20,243 nucleotides of DNA from NCBI GenBank assembly GCA_036556145.1, contig DATBKB010000055.1:1-20243 (forward strand), given 5' to 3'. Below are positions 1 through 6,687 of the stretch, piece after piece. Made by a program: the position numbers and the translations under genes. This stretch comes from JACDAV01 sp036556145. Its GTDB lineage: Bacteria > Chloroflexota > Limnocylindria > Limnocylindrales > CSP1-4. A model generated the notes under the pieces. It was given only the letters and a program-made list of their open reading frames with translations. It did no database searches and was not told the DNA's origin. The stretch's first letter is position 1; the number at the start of each line of letters is the position of its first letter.

Positions 1-1
1 C

Positions 2-739
2 GCGGTCCTCGAGGCCGCGACCGAGCAGGATTTCGGCGACCTGCCCTACTTCGCACGGCGCCCGGCGACCTTGGCCGGCACCGCGATCGACGTCTCGCGA
101 ACCGGCTACACGGGCGACCTCGGCTACGAGCTGTGGATCCCCGCGCCCAAGGCGCTCAAGGCCTGGGACGCCCTCGCCGCGGCCGGCAAGCCGTTCGGCC
201 TCCGTCCGGCCGGGATGCTCGCCCTCGACGTCGTCCGCCTCGAGGCCGGCCTCATCCTGCTGGAGGTCGACTACACGTCGGCGCGCCACGCGATCAACCC
301 CGACCAGAACTACTCGCCCTTCGAGATCGGCCTCGGCCGGCTCGTGAACTTCGACAAGGGCGACTTCGTCGGCCGGCTCGCGCTGGAGCGTGAGCGCCGG
401 CGGGGCGGCCCCGGGCGGCGGCTCGTCGGCCTCGAGCTCGACTGGTACGGTATCGAGCGGCTCTACACCGAGCAGGGGCTGCCGCCCGCGATCTCGCCGG
501 CCGTCGATCGCGAGACGGTGCCGGTCTTCGCCGAGCGCGCCGGCCAGGTCGGGAAGGCCACGAGCCGCGGCTGGAGCCCGATCCTCAAGACCGCGATCGC
601 CCTCGCCTCGGTCCCGCCGAGCTACGAGCGGCTCGGCAGCCGCGTCGAGGTCGAGTGGACCGTCGAGGGCCGCCGCGGCCGCGTGCCGGCGCACGTCGTG
701 AAGCTGCCGTTCCTCGACCTCGAGCGGAAGCGGGCTTGA
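2..739 (+). CDS. Aminomethyltransferase family protein (GcvT-fold), 5'-truncated
   Basis: This is the C-terminal part of a folate-dependent aminomethyltransferase-like protein. The reading frame is open from base 2, so the true start lies before the window. The visible 245 residues contain the family hallmark SRTGYTGDLGYEL, then RLEAG and a region ending GRLVNFDKGDFVGR that matches the GcvT folate-binding core. A C-terminal barrel-like domain follows (VGKATSRGWSPILKTAIAL). Family members pass one-carbon units to tetrahydrofolate (glycine cleavage T protein, dimethylglycine or DMSP demethylases). No gcvH or gcvP is present downstream, and the sequence after RLEAG (LILLEVDYTSARHA) differs from the usual T-protein LYGxD segment. 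A catabolic demethylase or methyltransferase is therefore as likely as true GcvT. The stop codon overlaps the start of the next gene (TGATG), which suggests one transcript. The family is secure; the substrate is not. Confidence 0.85.
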   Translation, partial: AVLEAATEQDFGDLPYFARRPATLAGTAIDVSRTGYTGDLGYELWIPAPKALKAWDALAAAGKPFGLRPAGMLALDVVRLEAGLILLEVDYTSARHAINPDQNYSPFEIGLGRLVNFDKGDFVGRLALERERRRGGPGRRLVGLELDWYGIERLYTEQGLPPAISPAVDRETVPVFAERAGQVGKATSRGWSPILKTAIALASVPPSYERLGSRVEVEWTVEGRRGRVPAHVVKLPFLDLERKRA

Positions 740-1518
740 TGACCGATCGCGACCGACCGGCCGGCGCCCGAACCCGATCGTCGGCGGCCGATTGGGACGG
801 GGCGTACCTGTCGGGCCAGGCGCCGTGGGACGTCGGCCACCCCCAGTCGGTCTTCATGCGTCTCGCGGACGCCGGCGCGCTCCGGTCGCCGGTGCTCGAC
901 GCCGGCTGCGGCACCGGCGAGCACACGATCTACTTCGCGACGCGGGGGCTGACCGCGGTCGGCGTCGACATCAGCGGGGTCGCGATCGAGACGGCGCGGC
1001 GCAAGGCCGCTGAGCGCGGCGTCGCGGCGGAGTTCATCGTCCACAACATCCTCGACCTCGAGTCGCTCGGGCAGGAGTTCCGGACGGTGGTCGACTCGGG
1101 GGCCTTCCACGTGTTCGACCACCCGACGCACATCGCGCGCTACGTCGCCGGCCTCCGGGCGGTCCTCGAGCCCGCCGGCGAGCTTTACCTGCTGTGCTTC
1201 TCGGACGCGCAGCCGGGGACGTGCGGGCCGCGCCGCGTCAGCGAGGCCGACCTGCGCGCGGCCTTCGGCAATGGCTGGTCGATCGCCTCGATCGAGCCGG
1301 CGAGCTTCGACGTGAACCCGCCGATCGGCCCGGCGAAGGCGTGGCTGGCCCGGATCGTCAGGCTGGCCGACGTGCCCGCGGAGGTGCCGGCGGAGGCCCT
1401 CCCTCCGGCCGCGCTGGCGCTCTCCTCAGCCGCCCCGGCTTCCGGGGCTCCCGATCAGGTCAGCGCCGGACCGTCGTCCCCCGCCCCATCAAGGCGCGGT
1501 ACGCGAAGACGGCGATGA
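739..1518 (+). CDS. Class I SAM-dependent methyltransferase
   Basis: A 259-residue protein with a Rossmann-type methyltransferase domain. The N-terminal WDGAYLSGQAPWDVGHPQ segment resembles the thiopurine-methyltransferase-like group. Motif I is VLDAGCGTGEHT (about residues 52-63), the acidic ribose-binding end of strand 2 is VDIS (76-79), and DSGAFHVF (119-126) is the family's post-strand-4 motif. These show SAM binding; the acceptor is unknown. The ATG overlaps the stop of the aminomethyltransferase gene, so this start is preferred over the upstream in-frame one at 655, which would lie well inside the neighbour. The fold appears to end near residue 208. The rest is a low-complexity Ala/Pro/Ser tail ending in RRGTRRRR, and its last 59 bases run antisense over the 3' end of the GlsB-like gene. 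Confidence 0.85.
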   Translation: MTDRDRPAGARTRSSAADWDGAYLSGQAPWDVGHPQSVFMRLADAGALRSPVLDAGCGTGEHTIYFATRGLTAVGVDISGVAIETARRKAAERGVAAEFIVHNILDLESLGQEFRTVVDSGAFHVFDHPTHIARYVAGLRAVLEPAGELYLLCFSDAQPGTCGPRRVSEADLRAAFGNGWSIASIEPASFDVNPPIGPAKAWLARIVRLADVPAEVPAEALPPAALALSSAAPASGAPDQVSAGPSSPAPSRRGTRRRR

Positions 1519-1729
1519 ACGCGCCGACGATCGCGACGATCGCGGGAATGACGTCGAGGTTGTTGAAGTTCCCGTTCGTCAGCTGGCTGGCGATGAAGCC
1601 GCCAATGAGCGCGCCGACGATCCCGAGGAACACGTGCCCGATGACCCCCAGTTGCTCGTCTCCCTTGATGAAGGTGCCTGCGACATAACCGGCGATCGCC
1701 CCGAGCACGAGCCAAGCCGCGAGTCCCAT
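1460..1729 (-). CDS. GlsB/YeaQ/YmgE family (transglycosylase-associated) membrane protein
   Basis: A small integral membrane protein of 89 residues with three predicted transmembrane segments (about residues 3-20, 29-50 and 58-80). The glycine-rich pattern GAIAGYVAG, GHVFLGIVGALIGGFIA and a final hydrophobic helix is typical of the GlsB/YeaQ/YmgE family. Members are often induced by stress; their molecular role is poorly known. The ATG is preceded on the minus strand by a good ribosome-binding site (GGGAGAG, 5 bases away). A 7-bp perfect hairpin lies further upstream at 1752-1769. The gene follows the phosphotriesterase gene on the same strand but is separated by 101 bp, so it probably has its own promoter. 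Its 3' end overlaps the converging methyltransferase gene by 59 bases. Confidence 0.88.
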   Translation of the reverse strand: MGLAAWLVLGAIAGYVAGTFIKGDEQLGVIGHVFLGIVGALIGGFIASQLTNGNFNNLDVIPAIVAIVGAFIAVFAYRALMGRGTTVRR

Positions 1730-1751
1730 TCGTCTCTCCCGAGCGTGTTCC

Positions 1752-1769
1752 GTCCCGCTGGGGCGGGAC
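1752..1769 (-). other. Leader hairpin upstream of the GlsB-like gene
   Basis: A perfect inverted repeat, GTCCCGC with GCGGGAC around a four-base loop, lies about 20 bases before the ribosome-binding site of the small membrane protein gene. A weak -10-like hexamer (CATACT on the minus strand, 1777-1782) sits just upstream, which would put the hairpin at the very 5' end of the mRNA. It could instead be a terminator for the preceding phosphotriesterase gene, but no T-tract follows it. Confidence 0.45.
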
Positions 1770-1830
1770 CTCGACCAGTATGCCGTCCCCGGCGGCCCGG
1801 TCGCGCGCCGCCTGCGCGCTCACCCCGCGC

Positions 1831-2757
1831 TCACCTCGCGAACGCGGCGAACGGGTTCCCCGCGGTCAGGATCGTGATCGTGGGATCGTCCACGCCTGCG
1901 ACGCGGAGTTTCGGCACGAACGTGTCGAGCAGGTACGTGTACGGCCGTGGCGTCCCGCCGCCCGGCTGGGCGGGGTCGTACGAGCCCCGGTCCTGGCTGA
2001 GCAGGACGCGGCCCCCGAGGCCGGCGTCCAGCGCCGCCCGGATGCGGTCGAGGAAGTACTCGTCGGCGATGTCGTCCGCGCCGACGGCGTCGTACTCGAT
2101 CCATGCGCCGCGGCGCGCGACGTCGAGGTGAAGCGCGCTGTCGGGCTCCGCCTGGGTGTGAATCCACACGAACCGCTCGGGCGGGTGGCCGACACGGCCG
2201 AGGATCTCGAGCTGCTCCTGCACGACGCCGCCGCGGATCGTGTGGCTGCCGATGACGGCGTTCGTCGCCCGCGCGGCGCGCCCGGCAGCGCGCAGGATCT
2301 TCGTCTCGGTCTGCGTCAATCCGTCGTCGCCGGCGCTGAGCTTGATCCAGCCCGCCCGCACATCGGAATCCTCGATCCCGACGTCGAGCTCGCGCGCCAT
2401 CCAGGTCGCCAGGTCGTCCTCGCTCGCCTCGTGCGCCCAGCGCGGGATCCACGGTTCGCGGTAGATCCCGGTCGGCACGACGATCGGAAACGCGGTCGCC
2501 TCGGACACGGCTCGCAGGATGTCGACCCGCCGACCGACGCCGACCGTGCTCGCCTCGACGATCGCGCCCACGCCGGCGGCGCGTGCCCGCTCGATCTCGG
2601 GCGCCATGAGCGCGACGACATCGGCCGGATCCGCGTCCGCGTAGCCCGGCTGGTCCCACGTCCGAAGGTCGACGAAGACGTGCTCGTGCGGCAGGATCGT
2701 GCCGACCTCGTCGGCGGTCCTCGGCCCGAGCGTCGTGATGAGCTGCGGCGTCACCAC
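1831..2757 (-). CDS. Phosphotriesterase-family metal-dependent hydrolase
   Basis: A 308-residue amidohydrolase-superfamily protein of the PHP/phosphotriesterase type (COG1735-like). The full two-metal site can be traced: HEH at 24-26 (LPHEHVFVDL), the lysine expected to be carboxylated at 139 (GWIKLS), H172 (IGSHT), H200 (WIHTQ) and D256 (LLSQD). Most family members are lactonases or esterases, and true phosphotriesterases are rare, so a lactone or an ester is the safer guess. The GTG start overlaps the stop of the aminotransferase gene (GTGGTGA), which indicates translational coupling and probably a shared substrate path. No signal peptide is seen, so it should be cytoplasmic. Length and motifs are normal for the family. 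Confidence 0.88.
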   Translation of the reverse strand: MVTPQLITTLGPRTADEVGTILPHEHVFVDLRTWDQPGYADADPADVVALMAPEIERARAAGVGAIVEASTVGVGRRVDILRAVSEATAFPIVVPTGIYREPWIPRWAHEASEDDLATWMARELDVGIEDSDVRAGWIKLSAGDDGLTQTETKILRAAGRAARATNAVIGSHTIRGGVVQEQLEILGRVGHPPERFVWIHTQAEPDSALHLDVARRGAWIEYDAVGADDIADEYFLDRIRAALDAGLGGRVLLSQDRGSYDPAQPGGGTPRPYTYLLDTFVPKLRVAGVDDPTITILTAGNPFAAFAR

Positions 2758-3872
2758 AGCGTCCGCTCCGCGTGGGTCTCGAGGCGCTCGAGCGCCTCGG
2801 GCAGGTTCTCACGGCCGTAGCCGAGGCGGAAGTGGTTGCCCGGGTAGCCGAATTGGGACGCCGGGAGCAGCAGCACGCCCTCGGCTTCGACCAGCTCGGC
2901 GGCGAAGCGGTCGATCGGCACGTCGCCGAGCAGCCGCGGGAAGGCCACCGAGCCGGCGCGTGGCGGGACCCACGCGAAGCGCGCCGACTGCCGCCGGAAG
3001 AAGCCGTCGAGAAGCTCGAGGTTGTCGGCGACGATCCGCAGCGAGCGGGCCAGCACCCGGTCGCGCGCCCGCAGCGCGATGAGCGCCAGGATCTCCGACG
3101 GCGCCGACGAGCAGATCGTCGTGTAGTCCTTGAACGACGCGCACTTCGCGAGCAGCGCTTCGTCCCGCGTCGCCAGCCAGCCGATCCGGAGGCCGGCCAG
3201 GGCGAACGACTTCGACATGACGCCGAGCGAAATTCCCTGGGCATACATGTCCGCTCCGGGCATGAGCGCGTCGCGCTCGTCGCGCTCGAGGAACCGGTAC
3301 ACCTCGTCCGAGAGCAGCTGGACACCGCGGTCGGCCAGCTCATCGCCGAGGCGGGCCCACTCGGCGTGCGTCGGCAGCATGCCGGTCGGGTTGTGCGGGG
3401 CGTTGACGACGACGAGCCGCGTCGTCGGTCGGAGCGAGCCGATGAGCCGCTCGACGTCGAGCGACCAGCCGTCCGACTCGTGGAGCTCGTGGAGCGTCAC
3501 GTCTGCGCCCGAGGCGCGAGCGACCTCGTACAGCGACTGGTAGCCCGGCCAGGTCACGACAACGTGATCGCCCGGCCCGACGTGGACGTTGACGAGGCAG
3601 AAGATCGCCTCTTCCGCGCCGGCGAACACGAGCACCTGGTCCGGCGAGACGTGCTCGTAGAGCTCGGCGATCTCGGCGCGAAGCGCCGGGTGCCCGGTCG
3701 ATTCGGTGTAGCCGAGCCGCAGTCCTTCCCACAACGCGCGCGTCTCGTCGTCGGCGAGGGCGAGCAGGTCGGCCATCGGATAGCCCTCGACGTCCGACGC
3801 GCAGAGCAGGTAGCGGACGGCGAACTCCCAGCGGGCGAAGTAGCGCTCGAGCGCGAACTCGGCGATGCGCAT
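2751..3872 (-). CDS. PLP-dependent aminotransferase, class I/II
   Basis: A 373-residue fold-type I aminotransferase. Visible motifs are the glycine/aromatic segment WPGYQSLYEVA (108-118), APHNPTG (158-164) with the PLP-contacting Asn161, SDEVYR (188-193) with Asp189 and Tyr192, the Schiff-base lysine in MSKSFALAGLRIGW (Lys221), and the carboxylate-binding arginine in HFRLGYGR (Arg349). The N-terminus, ALERYFARWEF, is unusual. An ERYF segment near the N-terminus also occurs, from memory, in arginine-derived amino-acid enzymes such as capreomycidine synthase, but this is weak evidence. The ATG at 3872 is chosen because it opens the domain and the longer frame crosses the divergent arginase gene. 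There is no ribosome-binding site; a -10-like CATGAT ends six bases before the ATG. The gene is co-transcribed with the phosphotriesterase gene. Confidence 0.88.
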   Translation of the reverse strand: MRIAEFALERYFARWEFAVRYLLCASDVEGYPMADLLALADDETRALWEGLRLGYTESTGHPALRAEIAELYEHVSPDQVLVFAGAEEAIFCLVNVHVGPGDHVVVTWPGYQSLYEVARASGADVTLHELHESDGWSLDVERLIGSLRPTTRLVVVNAPHNPTGMLPTHAEWARLGDELADRGVQLLSDEVYRFLERDERDALMPGADMYAQGISLGVMSKSFALAGLRIGWLATRDEALLAKCASFKDYTTICSSAPSEILALIALRARDRVLARSLRIVADNLELLDGFFRRQSARFAWVPPRAGSVAFPRLLGDVPIDRFAAELVEAEGVLLLPASQFGYPGNHFRLGYGRENLPEALERLETHAERTLW

Positions 3873-3918
3873 CCGCGGATCATGCCGGTTCCCCGGCGCT
3901 CGTGGCATCCTTCGGGCG
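3873..3918. promoter_or_regulatory. Compact 46-bp divergent promoter region
   Basis: This short spacer must hold the promoters for both the aminotransferase (minus) and the arginase-like gene (plus). I see no Shine-Dalgarno sequence for either. CATGAT (minus strand) lies six bases before one ATG and CATCCT (plus strand, 3906-3911) seven bases before the other, which would place transcription starts at or next to the start codons. A 5-bp inverted repeat, ATGCC (3882-3886) and GGCAT (3904-3908), spans the middle. The promoter calls are inference. Confidence 0.35.
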
Positions 3919-4863
3919 ATGTCCCAGGCAGCCGACACGAGCGGGCCGATCGTCATCGTCGCCGTCCCGACCGCCCTCGGCGGGCACGCCGCGGGGATGG
4001 AGCGCGCGCCGGCGACGATGCGGCGGCTCGGGCTCTTCGACCTCCTCCGCGGCCGCCCCGGCCTCGCCGGCGTCGAGCTGCTCGACGGCGGCGGCGTCCG
4101 CATCGAGCCCGGCTTTCGCACCGACCCGGACCGGCGGGCAAAGAACCGGGCCGCCATCGCCGAGTTTCTGCCACGCGAGCGCAACCTCGTGTGGGAGTCG
4201 CTCGTCGAGGCCGGCCCATCGGCCCGGCTGCTGATCCTCGGTGGCGACTGCACGGCCCATGCCGGCGCGCTGGCCGGCATTCGCCGAGCCCGGCCGGACC
4301 GCCGGTTCGCCGTCGCCTGGTTCGATGCCCATGGCGACTTCAACACGCCCGACACGACACCATCGGGCAACGTGTGGGGCATGCCGTTCGCGATGCTCCT
4401 CGGCCGGGGCGACCCCGAGCTCGTCGCGGCCGTCGACGGCCCGACCGCGAGCGAGGAGGACGCCGCGCTTCTCGGCGGGCAGGTCCTCGACGAGACCGAG
4501 TCGCGGATGCTCGCCGCCTCGAGGGTCGCCCACTTCGGGGCCGGGATGCTCGGCACGAACGCCGGCATCGCCGCCCTGGCCGGTTGGGCCGAGGTCGTCG
4601 CCTCCCGCGTGGCCGGTGCCTACATCGCCGTCGATCTCGACGTCCTCGATGCGGCGGGTGACTGGGCGGTCCAGATGCCCGAGGCCGACGGCATTTCGCT
4701 CGAGAGCGCGACGCGGGGGGTTCGGACGATCGCGGCCGCCATGCCCGTCGTCGGCTTCGGCGCCACGGGCGTCAACTTCACCGGCAGCGGCGACGGCCCC
4801 AAGACCGTCGAGGCCGTAGCCGCGCTGGCCGAGGCGGCGTTCGGGCGTACCGGCCCGGGTTAG
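3919..4863 (+). CDS. Arginase/agmatinase-family (ureohydrolase-fold) protein
   Basis: A 314-residue protein of the ureohydrolase superfamily. The usual dimanganese ligands are mostly present: FDAHGDFNTP gives Asp136, His138 and Asp140, and AVDLDVLD gives Asp239 and Asp241. The first motif reads GGDCTAH, so the normally metal-binding His of GGDH is Cys111. This change occurs in a subset of arginase-family proteins and leaves the substrate open; arginine, agmatine, formiminoglutamate or another guanidino or amidino compound are all possible. The C-terminal GFGATGVNFTGSGDGPKT replaces the common acidic VEVNP segment. The ATG at 3919 is chosen because the preceding frame runs into the divergent aminotransferase gene. 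Its TAG shares bases with the stop of the converging btuD. Confidence 0.82.
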   Translation: MSQAADTSGPIVIVAVPTALGGHAAGMERAPATMRRLGLFDLLRGRPGLAGVELLDGGGVRIEPGFRTDPDRRAKNRAAIAEFLPRERNLVWESLVEAGPSARLLILGGDCTAHAGALAGIRRARPDRRFAVAWFDAHGDFNTPDTTPSGNVWGMPFAMLLGRGDPELVAAVDGPTASEEDAALLGGQVLDETESRMLAASRVAHFGAGMLGTNAGIAALAGWAEVVASRVAGAYIAVDLDVLDAAGDWAVQMPEADGISLESATRGVRTIAAAMPVVGFGATGVNFTGSGDGPKTVEAVAALAEAAFGRTGPG

Positions 4864-5609
4864 CCTCGCTCGGCCTCTGCGCGGACGAGATCCGGATCGA
4901 CCCCGAAGATGTCGCGGATCCGCTCGGCCGTCAGGACGGCATTCGGCGGCCCGTCGGCGACGACACCGCCGCGGTCCAGGAGCACGAGCCGGGGAAAGAA
5001 GTGGGCGGCGAGGCGCAGGTCGTGCAGGACGGCGACAACCGTCGTGCCGTCTCGCTCGTTGAGGTCGGCGAGGAGCTCCATCGCCCCGACCTGGTGCCGC
5101 AGGTCGAGGTGGACGGTCGGCTCGTCGAGCAGCAGCACCGGGGCGGCCTGGGCCACCGCCAGCGCGATGAGGACGAGCTGCCGCTCGCCGAGTGACAGCT
5201 CGCGGGCATCCCGACCGAGGAGGTGGCCGACGCCGACCCGCTCGATCGCGGCCGCGATCGCGGCCCGGTCGGCCGGCCGGGCGCCACGGAACGGGTCCTC
5301 GTGCGGCAACCGCCCGAGACCCACGACCTCCTCGACCGTCGTTGCGAACGGGAGCGTCACGGCCTGTGGCACGACGGCGAGCCGCCGCGCGATCGCGAGC
5401 CGGTCGAGCCGCTCGATCGGCTGGCCGGCGAGCCGGACCCGGCCGCGCGACGGCTTGAGCACGCCGGCCACAACGCGCAGGAGCGTCGACTTGCCGGCGC
5501 CGTTCGGCCCGACGAGGGCGAGGCGCTCGCCGGCGCCCACGGCCAGCGAGACGTCCCGCAGCGCCGGCCGCCCGCGGTAGTCGGCGCTGACGCCGTCGAG
5601 CTCGATCAC
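4860..5609 (-). CDS. btuD: Cobalamin ABC importer, ATP-binding protein
   Basis: A 249-residue ATPase that powers uptake. Motifs in order are Walker A GPNGAGKST (34-42), the Q-loop in VVPQ (79-82), the signature LSLGERQ (138-144), Walker B VLLLDEP (158-164) and the H-loop His in VLHD (196). The signature has Leu where most members have Gly (LSGGE). Sequence pattern and length match the BtuD/FepC/HmuV group. The operon order and the upstream cobalamin riboswitch point to vitamin B12. The GTG start overlaps the permease stop as GTGA, so translation is probably coupled. The TAA stop shares bases with the stop of the converging arginase-like gene, leaving no intergenic space for a terminator. Confidence 0.9.
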   Translation of the reverse strand: MIELDGVSADYRGRPALRDVSLAVGAGERLALVGPNGAGKSTLLRVVAGVLKPSRGRVRLAGQPIERLDRLAIARRLAVVPQAVTLPFATTVEEVVGLGRLPHEDPFRGARPADRAAIAAAIERVGVGHLLGRDARELSLGERQLVLIALAVAQAAPVLLLDEPTVHLDLRHQVGAMELLADLNERDGTTVVAVLHDLRLAAHFFPRLVLLDRGGVVADGPPNAVLTAERIRDIFGVDPDLVRAEAERG

Positions 5610-6685
5610 AGCTCGTACCCGGTGCGGGCCCGGCGCAGCAGGACGAGGAAGAACGGCGCGCCGATAACGGCCGTCACGACCCCGACCGGGATCTCGCCGA
5701 GCAGCCGCGCGGCGAGGTCGGCGAGGGCCATGAGGCTGGCACCGAACAACGCGGCGAGCGGGATGACGAGCCGGGCGTTCGGTCCGACGAGCAGCCGGAC
5801 GACGTGGGGAACGACGAGTCCAACGAAGCCGATGAGCCCGCTGATCGCGACAGCCGCGGCCGTGATGAGCGAGGCGAGCGCGAGGAGGATCGCCCGCTCG
5901 CGGCGGACGTCGACGCCGAGATGGGACGCCGCCTCCTCGCCGAGGAGCAGGCCGTTGAGCGCGCGGCCCCGGGCGGCGATCGCGACGGCAGGCAGCAGGA
6001 TGAGCGGCGCGGCCGCGGCGAGGCGCAGCCACGTCGCCGCGTCGAACCCGCCGAGGAGGTACGCGAAGATCTGGCGCAGGCCGGCCCCGGACAGGTACAT
6101 GGCCATCGCCAGCCCGGCGGCCAGCAGCGACCCCACGGCATAGCCGGTGAGCAGCAGCCCGGTCAGCGGCGACATCCCGGCGATCCGGGAGAGCCGGTAG
6201 ACGACGAAGACGGCGAGAAGCGCGCCGGCGAACGCGAGCGCGTGGAGCAGGCCGAATTCGAGGATCAGGACGCGAACCGGGATGAGGACGGCGACCGCGG
6301 CCCCGAGGGCCGCGCCGGACGCCGTCCCGAGCACGTACGGGTCCGCGAGCGGGTTCCGGAGCAGGCCCTGGAACGTCGCACCGGCGACCGCCAGGCCGAG
6401 ACCCACGAGCATCGCGCTCAGGACCCGCGGCAGCCGGAGGTCGACGACGATCGTCTCGGACGCCCGGCTCCACGTCTGGGCAACGTCCATGCCGAGCAGC
6501 CGGTGCAGCAGGATTCCGAGCGTCTCGCCTGGTGCCACCGACACCGCACCGAAGGCCACGCCCGCAACGAGCGCGACGGCGAGCGCGACGAGGCCGATCC
6601 CGGCGAGCACGACCGGCCGGCGCCGCACGAGCGGCGCGCGGACGAGCGTCCGGCCGTGGGCGATCGCCTCGCCGCGCGTGGCCAT
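5606..6685 (-). CDS. btuC: Cobalamin ABC importer, permease (FecCD family)
   Basis: A 359-residue inner-membrane permease with many hydrophobic helices. FecCD-family signatures are clear: GATFQGLLRNPLADPYVLG (102-120), GMSPLTGLLLTGYAVGS (170-186) and ISGLIGFVGLVVPHVVRL (281-298). The EAASHLGVD segment (251-259) is the cytoplasmic coupling loop that contacts the ATPase. It works as a dimer with two BtuD subunits and receives cobalamin from BtuF. The ATG is two bases downstream of the btuF stop, and the stop overlaps the btuD start. The N-terminal 20 residues are basic and cytoplasmic. The family is certain; the B12 specificity rests on the riboswitch. Confidence 0.92.
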   Translation of the reverse strand: MATRGEAIAHGRTLVRAPLVRRRPVVLAGIGLVALAVALVAGVAFGAVSVAPGETLGILLHRLLGMDVAQTWSRASETIVVDLRLPRVLSAMLVGLGLAVAGATFQGLLRNPLADPYVLGTASGAALGAAVAVLIPVRVLILEFGLLHALAFAGALLAVFVVYRLSRIAGMSPLTGLLLTGYAVGSLLAAGLAMAMYLSGAGLRQIFAYLLGGFDAATWLRLAAAAPLILLPAVAIAARGRALNGLLLGEEAASHLGVDVRRERAILLALASLITAAAVAISGLIGFVGLVVPHVVRLLVGPNARLVIPLAALFGASLMALADLAARLLGEIPVGVVTAVIGAPFFLVLLRRARTGYEL

Positions 6686-6687
6686 GC

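Noticed and set aside
2772..4661. Long plus-strand open frame of 629 codons
   Set aside because: It runs antisense through the aminotransferase and then out of frame over the arginase-like gene. It is rich in Arg/Ala/Gly, as expected from GC-rich shadow frames, and has no domain.
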